From Metellina segmentata (lineage: Eukaryota > Arthropoda > Arachnida > Araneae > Tetragnathidae), in contig OX375872.1 of assembly GCA_947359465.1 (NCBI GenBank), forward strand, positions 136,016,011 through 136,080,010: DNA of 64,000 nucleotides, given 5' to 3'. A model generated the notes under the pieces. The model was not told where the DNA came from. It did no database searches and saw nothing but the letters and a program-made list of their open reading frames with translations. The position numbers were made by a program, and so were the translations under genes. Shown in pieces: positions 58,638-64,000 of this stretch. Numbering within the stretch: the stretch's first letter is position 1; each line of letters begins with the position of its first letter.

Positions 58638-59699
58638 ATATTTTTTTTTTTTTTTAATTTTCACTAGGAATTTTGTTGGTATCTTTATCATTTTTTACGA
58701 CACGTTTGAATTATTTAAAAGTGTTAAAACATTTTATAAATATAAAATAATTTTGACGCACAGATACATATTTTGTTAAATTATAAATAAAATAATTAAG
58801 GAGGGGCGAGTTGAAATGTTTCCAATAATATTTTTAACCATGAATTGCAATTTCTTTTATATATTTTCTGTTTGCTCGTGCGATTATGTCATTAAATTAA
58901 TCACTATCAGTGATTATAATTGAATTAAAAATAGTATGTACTACCAAAGAACGAACAGTTTAATGCAAAGAAATGCAAAACTTAAAAATTAACGCTAAAT
59001 TCTACTGATGAACAATTAACCGTAATCGATAAACAAACAGAATACGTACAGGAAGCACGTTTCACCACAAAATTTTTCCACCATTTACAAGGTGTTTGTA
59101 ACTTGACAAAAAAAAAGCCTGCACATAAAGAAAAAACAAATTTTCGAACCAAACTATTCCTCATCAACTATTTATTCGAAAATACATAAATCTGAATACA
59201 TATATTTTTGAATAAAGAATTCAGTTGTTATTATTCAGAAGTATTTACCTAGTACCAAGTTATTTTCTTTTTGGAAACTGTGAATAGGAATATATATTTT
59301 ACCGAATTTTATTATTCACAATCAAAAACTGAAAATAAAAAGTAGCTTATAAATATTTCAGTTGCATTTACTGTTAAATTCCTTTTGAATTCATTTTCAA
59401 AATAATCATTTGCTCGATTTGGATACTTTTTCACTGCATAAAAGAATTTATTAAAATATTAATATTTATATTTTAAATAATTACTCCAATAAATTTGTTA
59501 GGTTTGTAACTAAATTGCATATAGAACAGTCGAAATTTATTAACGATCAGAGTTTTCAAGAGTTGTTTCATCAGAAATTTTGTTCCCCTTAAAGTATAGA
59601 GTATGTAGTATGTAGTTTGGAATATGTAGTATTGATTATCGAATGGGGGGTGGGTGGAGTATGGAGTATTTATTTTTTTTGTGAAAAGCTCATAATGAT
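58638..59699. other. AT-rich DNA without features
   Basis: Only short TATG.AGTATG repeats near 59595-59680. Confidence 0.4.
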
Positions 59700-60115
59700 T
59701 ATATTACTGCATATTGAAATATTGAAAGATTATATGGATTCTTACGACCTTTAAAAATATTTTATTGGTTCTTCCTTGAGGATACAATTCTATGAAAATA
59801 CACTATCTGTCTTTTCCTTAAAATATAACTCTTTGAAAATATATCGTTTCTTTCCATAGAATATAAACCTTTGGAAATGGTCAGTTGTTGCTTTCCTTGG
59901 AATGCAATCCTTTGCTATTCTATTGGTGTTTTCATTAGAATATAGTAATTTGAAAATTGCTTCCTTGGAGTAGAATCTTTTGGAAGTATTCTGTTCTTCA
60001 TTTCCTAAGAATATAATCCCCCGAAAAGATGGTATAGTTCTTCTTTCTATAGAGTAGAATAGAATCCTCTGGAAATGTTCTGTGGGTTCTTTCCATAGAA
60101 TATAATGTTGTTCAA
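59700..60115 (-). repeat. TTCCAAAGGATT array, reverse orientation
   Basis: Units such as TTCCTTGGAATGCAATCC, TTTGGAAATATTCTATT.. and TTTCCATAGAATATAA. Confidence 0.7.
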
Positions 60116-60119
60116 AAAA

Positions 60120-60303
60120 ATATTGATTATATCGTGATGGAAGATATACTATCTTGTCATTATAAAAAAAATTGACCAAGATCTCTTGATGTAACCAACA
60201 TCATGAAAATCGACAATATCTTGATGACGAGATATATCACTTTTAGCAAAATTGGTCAGGTCATGATATATCACCGAAACTACCCTTTAAAGTGAGGGTT
60301 AAA
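60120..60303. repeat. TTAACCCTCC/GATATC-family element
   Basis: GATATACTATCTTGTCATTA, GACCAAGATCTCTTGATG, GACGAGATATATCAC and right end AAACTACCC...AGTGAGGGTTAA. Left end not clear. Confidence 0.55.
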
Positions 60304-60454
60304 AGGTTCTTCTAAATCACTTCCTATCGAAAGTTTGTAAGGTTGCTTCATTCAGGGGGTTTTGAATCAAATGCCCCATTTTTTTAGAAGTAACATTTCA
60401 ATCAAAAAATTATTATTAGTTTATAACCTTATTACATATTGTTTATTCAACTAA

Positions 60455-61065
60455 TGACAATAATATTTCCAAAGGATTATATTCAATGTAAATATGAATA
60501 GAATATTTCCAAAGGATAAATTCCATGTAGAGAGGAATAGAATATTTCCAAAGGATTAAATTCCATGTAAAGAGGAATAGAATTTAATCCTTTGGATATA
60601 TTATATTCCTCTCTACATGGAATTTATCCTTTGGAAATATTCTATTCATATTTACATAAAATATAATTCTTTGGAAATATTGCATTCCTCTCTACATGGA
60701 ATTTATTCCTTTGGAAATATTCTATTCATCTTTACATAGAATATAATCCTTTGGAAATATTCTATTCTTACTTCTTCATGAGATTTAATCATTTGAAATG
60801 ATTATATTCCCCGTTGTCATGAAATGTAATCATTTAGAAATATTCTACACCTCCTTTACATGGAATTTAATCCGTTGAAATTGTTCTATATCTTCTTTTG
60901 ATATAATTTAATTCTTTGTAAATATTATATACCTTCTTTTCATAGAATTTATAATCCTTTGGAAATAATCTATTTCTCCTTTCCATGGAACTTAATCCTT
61001 TGGAAATATTTTGTTCCTCCTTTCCATAGAATTTTATCCTTTTGAAAGATTCTTTTGCAGAATCA
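60455..61065. repeat. TTCCAAAGGATT array with orientation switch
   Basis: Plus-orientation units to about 60570, then reversed units (ATCCTTTGGAAATATTCTAT, TCCTCTCTACATGGAATTTA) to 61065. The switch is the palindrome at 60486-60657. Confidence 0.85.
60486..60657. repeat. Near-perfect palindrome, 73-bp arms
   Basis: Arms 60486-60558 and 60585-60657 are inverted copies with two mismatches and a 26-base centre. Outer ends ATGTAAATATGAATAG / CTATTCATATTTACAT. Confidence 0.95.
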
Positions 61066-61160
61066 GGTCAAAACTGATTTGTAGTCATGAAGTGAAGATT
61101 GCACGTTGCAAGTTGGAATTATGTGTGGATACCGCAGAAGGTTAATTTAATTTCTTTAAT
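61066..61160 (+). repeat. Fragment of the ~350-bp unit from 8.1-9.1 kb
   Basis: CAGGTCAAAACTGATTTG, AGTCATGAAGTGAAGATTGC, ATGTGTGGATACC, AGAAGGTTAAT follow the order of the unit at 8160-8290. Confidence 0.6.
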
Positions 61161-61960
61161 AAAAACATGATGGCACAAGCTATGACATCCATCACACCCG
61201 AACGGTTAAAAACATTAAGCAACATTAAAACCCCGCGCATCACATTACAAGCAAAGTGATCCAAAATCCACACAGTGGAGCAAATCCAATTTTATCCAAA
61301 CAAAATCTAATCAAACGTGAAGTAGAAAATTTTAACACCAAAGAAAGACAACACCATATGTCTGAAAGACCCGCTCTGATTCTCACAGTGCAGAATGTAT
61401 TCCTTGGATGTTTCTTCCCGGCCTTTTGCTCCACAGAAAGCTAATTTATTTCTCGTGCTGACTTAGCAGATAATAGAAAAAGTGCCAGTGCAACTTTACG
61501 GTGGAAGAGGCGATATTTAATTAAGGATATACAAGCTTTAAAGGTGTTTGATGCCAGGTAGAGACGCATCGCATTTGCAGCTGCTGAGTGGGAATGTGTA
61601 ATTGGAAGAAAAAGTGTGCTTTGTGATAAGAAGTGTAATTTCTCCGGACTCTGAATTGGGTTACTTCCAATTTTTTAATGTTGAGTGCTTTTTCTAGAGT
61701 GCTTATCTTTTTGTTTTGTTTATAAAAATGATGTGATATGAAACGAAATTCCAATATTTGAAAATTTAAGTTATATTAAGATAAGATCTGAGCTTGCAGA
61801 TATTTTGCAATATGTGTTTGATCATTTATGATCTAATGGAACAAAGATATCCCATTGGGAAATATTTAAGTATATTCATAGGTGTAATGTGGATGCGGTG
61901 TTTTCCTTTTTAATTCGTTTCTACATTTATGGAAATCGGAATAGCAATAACTATATCACG
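61161..61960. other. Low-copy-looking DNA, no gene recognised
   Basis: 61200-61640 is less AT-rich than the surroundings and free of the window's repeats. Overlapping frames 61240-61434 (-) and 61256-61444 (+) carry no motif. Confidence 0.3.
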
Positions 61961-63941
61961 AGTGCAGAATATTTAGTAATTTTGTTAGCATAGTAAAAAT
62001 TTTAGAGGAGGCGTTACATGTTCTTTCTATATTCAAATAATTTAGTTAAAAATCTGCGATGTCTTAGAGTAGTTAACAGATTGTTGTATTTCTAAAGGTA
62101 TTCCAGTATACGGAAATTAATTAAAAACATGTAACTCAATGTTTCCATTAGAGAGGACTCAAGTAACTTTTCTGTTTTCAAATAGTTTTATTTGAGCCTC
62201 TAGGTGTTTAGACGAAATATCTCCAAGATATGGCCATTTGTGCTAAATAGAAGATATATCGCCATGACATAACTGCAGTATTACTCCAAAGGCAATGAAT
62301 ATCCCAGTAGGAAAAACAAAGTGTCTCTTGCCCAGATCTCGTGACATCTAGGAACAGGTTTTTACAAAAAAGATTGGACGGTATATTGAAGTTTTCGATG
62401 CCAAGATCAACAACCAAAAGAGTTAAGAAACCACGATGGTTAACCAAAAGAGTTAAGAAATCACGATGGTTAACCAAAAAGTTAAGAAACCACGATGGTT
62501 AACCAAAAGAGTTAAGAAACCACGATGGTTAACCAAAAGAGTTAAGAAACCACGATGGTTAACCAAAAAGTTAAGAAACCACTATGGTTAACCAAAAGAG
62601 TTAAGAAATCACGATGGTTAACCAAAAGAGTTAGAAACCACGATGGTTAACCAAAATAGTTAAGAAATTATACGATGTGCAGAGTAATTTAGATTGATTA
62701 TCCTCTCTTCGGTTACAGGAAAACATTTCGAGAGAATTGTCCATCAAAGAGCAATCATTTAAGATATTACATATCACATGAATTATTCTCCAACTAATGG
62801 TAACTGCTTTATCGTATTTACTATGGCACTCCGGTTTCCGAAAATACATGTACAAACATGTAGCTCAATGATTATATGGAAAAAGGCAAACGTTTTCTTC
62901 ATGTTTTCGAATAATCTAGCTGAGAGAAATTTACAATGCCTAGAGTACATTGGACTGATAATCCTCCCTTTCGAGAAGACGATCAAAATAAAATAGAATT
63001 TGCTGTCACAGAATAATCGTACAAATAAATAAGAGTATTTATGTCACATGAATATTTTGAAACTTATGCTAACTTTGCTTTTTCGTATTTACCAAAGCAT
63101 CCCGTTTTCCAAAAATGTTTGATCATACATGTAACTATGCTTCCATTAGAGAGGGTTGATGTTATATTCCTATTTTCCAACTATCATGTTTAAGGAAATC
63201 TGTGATGTCTAAAGTAATATAGATTGATAATCCTCCAGTTTGAGAATATGAGCAGAATTTGATAGAATTTGCCATCACAGAGTAATTGTTTGATACAAAT
63301 AATGATTATTCTGCAGTTTATGTTAACTTTGCTTTTTTGTATTTCTTTTATTATTTGCATTTTTGCTGATAGGTTTTGATATCATTGATTGGGGGTAATC
63401 CTTTAATACTAGTCATATCCCATTTCTGCGGCTTATGTTAACTTTGCCTTTTTGTACTATTTGAATAGGCATGTCCAAATGTATAACTCAATGTTTCTGT
63501 TAATGAGGGCAAACGTCGTCATATATTCAAGTAATCTAGTTTAAAGAAATCTACGATGTCGGAGTAATTTAGATTGATATTTCTCCCATTTAGGGGGGGG
63601 GAAATACGTACATAATTCGATATATTTTGATTTCACCGAGTGGGGAAATCATTTAATACCAGTCATATCACATGCATATTCTGAAGCTTATGTCAACTGT
63701 GCCTTTTGGGATTCCGATCTCTGAATAGGTATATCCAAACCTGATATTCAATGTTTCCATTAATGAGGGCAAACGTCGTCTTATATTCAAGTAATCTAAT
63801 TTAAAGAAATCTACGATGTCTGGAGTAATTTAGATTGATAATTGTCCCATTTGGAATATACGAACAGAGTTCGATAGAACTTGCCATCAAAGAGTAGACT
63901 TTTAAGAAAATTTATGTCGCAGCCATAATCTGCTGGTTATG
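61961..63941. repeat. Degenerate ~260-350-bp tandem family
   Basis: GAAATCTACGATGTC.GGAGTA-type landmarks near 62926, 63196, 63547 and 63807, each followed by ATTTAGATTGATAATCCTCC and GATAGAATTTGCCATCA, and preceded by CATGTAACTCAATGTTTCC. Partial copies lie at 62050-62200. The 30-bp array at 62413 sits inside. Confidence 0.75.
62413..62670. repeat. 29/30-bp tandem repeat, ~9 copies
   Basis: ACCAAAAGAGTTAAGAAACC, ACGATGGTTA repeated; most units are 30 bases, two lose one A/G (ACCAAAAAGTTAAG) to give 29. Sharp edges and low divergence suggest recent expansion. Confidence 0.95.
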
Positions 63942-64000
63942 TTAACCCTCCTGGTGGTTATCTTGACGAGCTATCTCGTCATCTACAATGCTGACTCCAT
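63942..64000 (+). repeat. TTAACCCTCC/GATATC-family element, cut by window end
   Basis: TTAACCCTCCTGGTGGTTAT then GACGAGCTATCTCGTCATC, the best-preserved left end of the family in this window. Confidence 0.7.

Overview
The window reads as eukaryotic, repeat-saturated, AT-rich intergenic or intronic DNA. I found no convincing host protein-coding gene, no rRNA gene and no clearly functional tRNA gene. The transposon complement (Tc1/mariner elements of several catalytic-spacing types, piggyBac, PIF/Harbinger with a MADF-like protein remnant, Helitron-like elements, tRNA-derived SINEs with a (TACC)n tail) points to an arthropod. The SINE and Tc1 types resemble ones I associate with spiders, but that placement is inference.

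Layout. 1-5.4 kb: a degenerate ACTAAATTAG array, one SINE and plain AT-rich DNA. 5.4-6.5 kb: a Harbinger-like element with TAA target duplication. 7.1-9.1 kb: two consecutive tandem triplications. 9.7-10.2 kb: a candidate terminal exon with AATAAA. 10.2-10.8 kb: a palindromic element whose two arms each encode the C-terminus of a mariner-type transposase. 12.2-13.6 kb: a 126-bp repeat split by a deleted Tc1. 15.3-16.8 kb: a complete mariner-type element with an open 358-codon frame (D159, D250, D292; 41-residue spacing) inserted in a (TA)n tract. 19.3-22.4 kb: a degenerate piggyBac element with TTAA ends, holding a 19-copy 47-bp minisatellite and a second palindromic mariner derivative. 22.9-24.5 kb: a Helitron-like element and a mariner/Tc1 junction. 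24.5-26.5 kb: a ~225-bp satellite.

27.6-36.3 kb holds two copies of a Tc1-like family with 36-residue D-E spacing (DD36E type). One is split by an ~880-bp insert ending in a 53-bp-arm hairpin; the other is nearly full length (1,234 bp) with one frameshift. 39.6-58.6 kb is dominated by SINEs (two different tRNA-like heads on one body), Tc1 remnants, TTAA-ended small elements and a second Helitron-like copy. 59.7-64 kb consists of tandem and inverted repeats.

Two local families recur along the window and often alternate. One has TTAACCCTCC-type inverted ends with an internal palindrome CGAGATATCTCG, expanded to a 13-copy 43-bp array at 33.4-34.2 kb. The other is an A/T-rich unit built on TTCCAAAGGATT, which forms a near-perfect 73-bp-arm palindrome at 60.5 kb. 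No genes act together in a pathway here: the content is a layered record of insertions, with at least six nested insertions that give relative ages.
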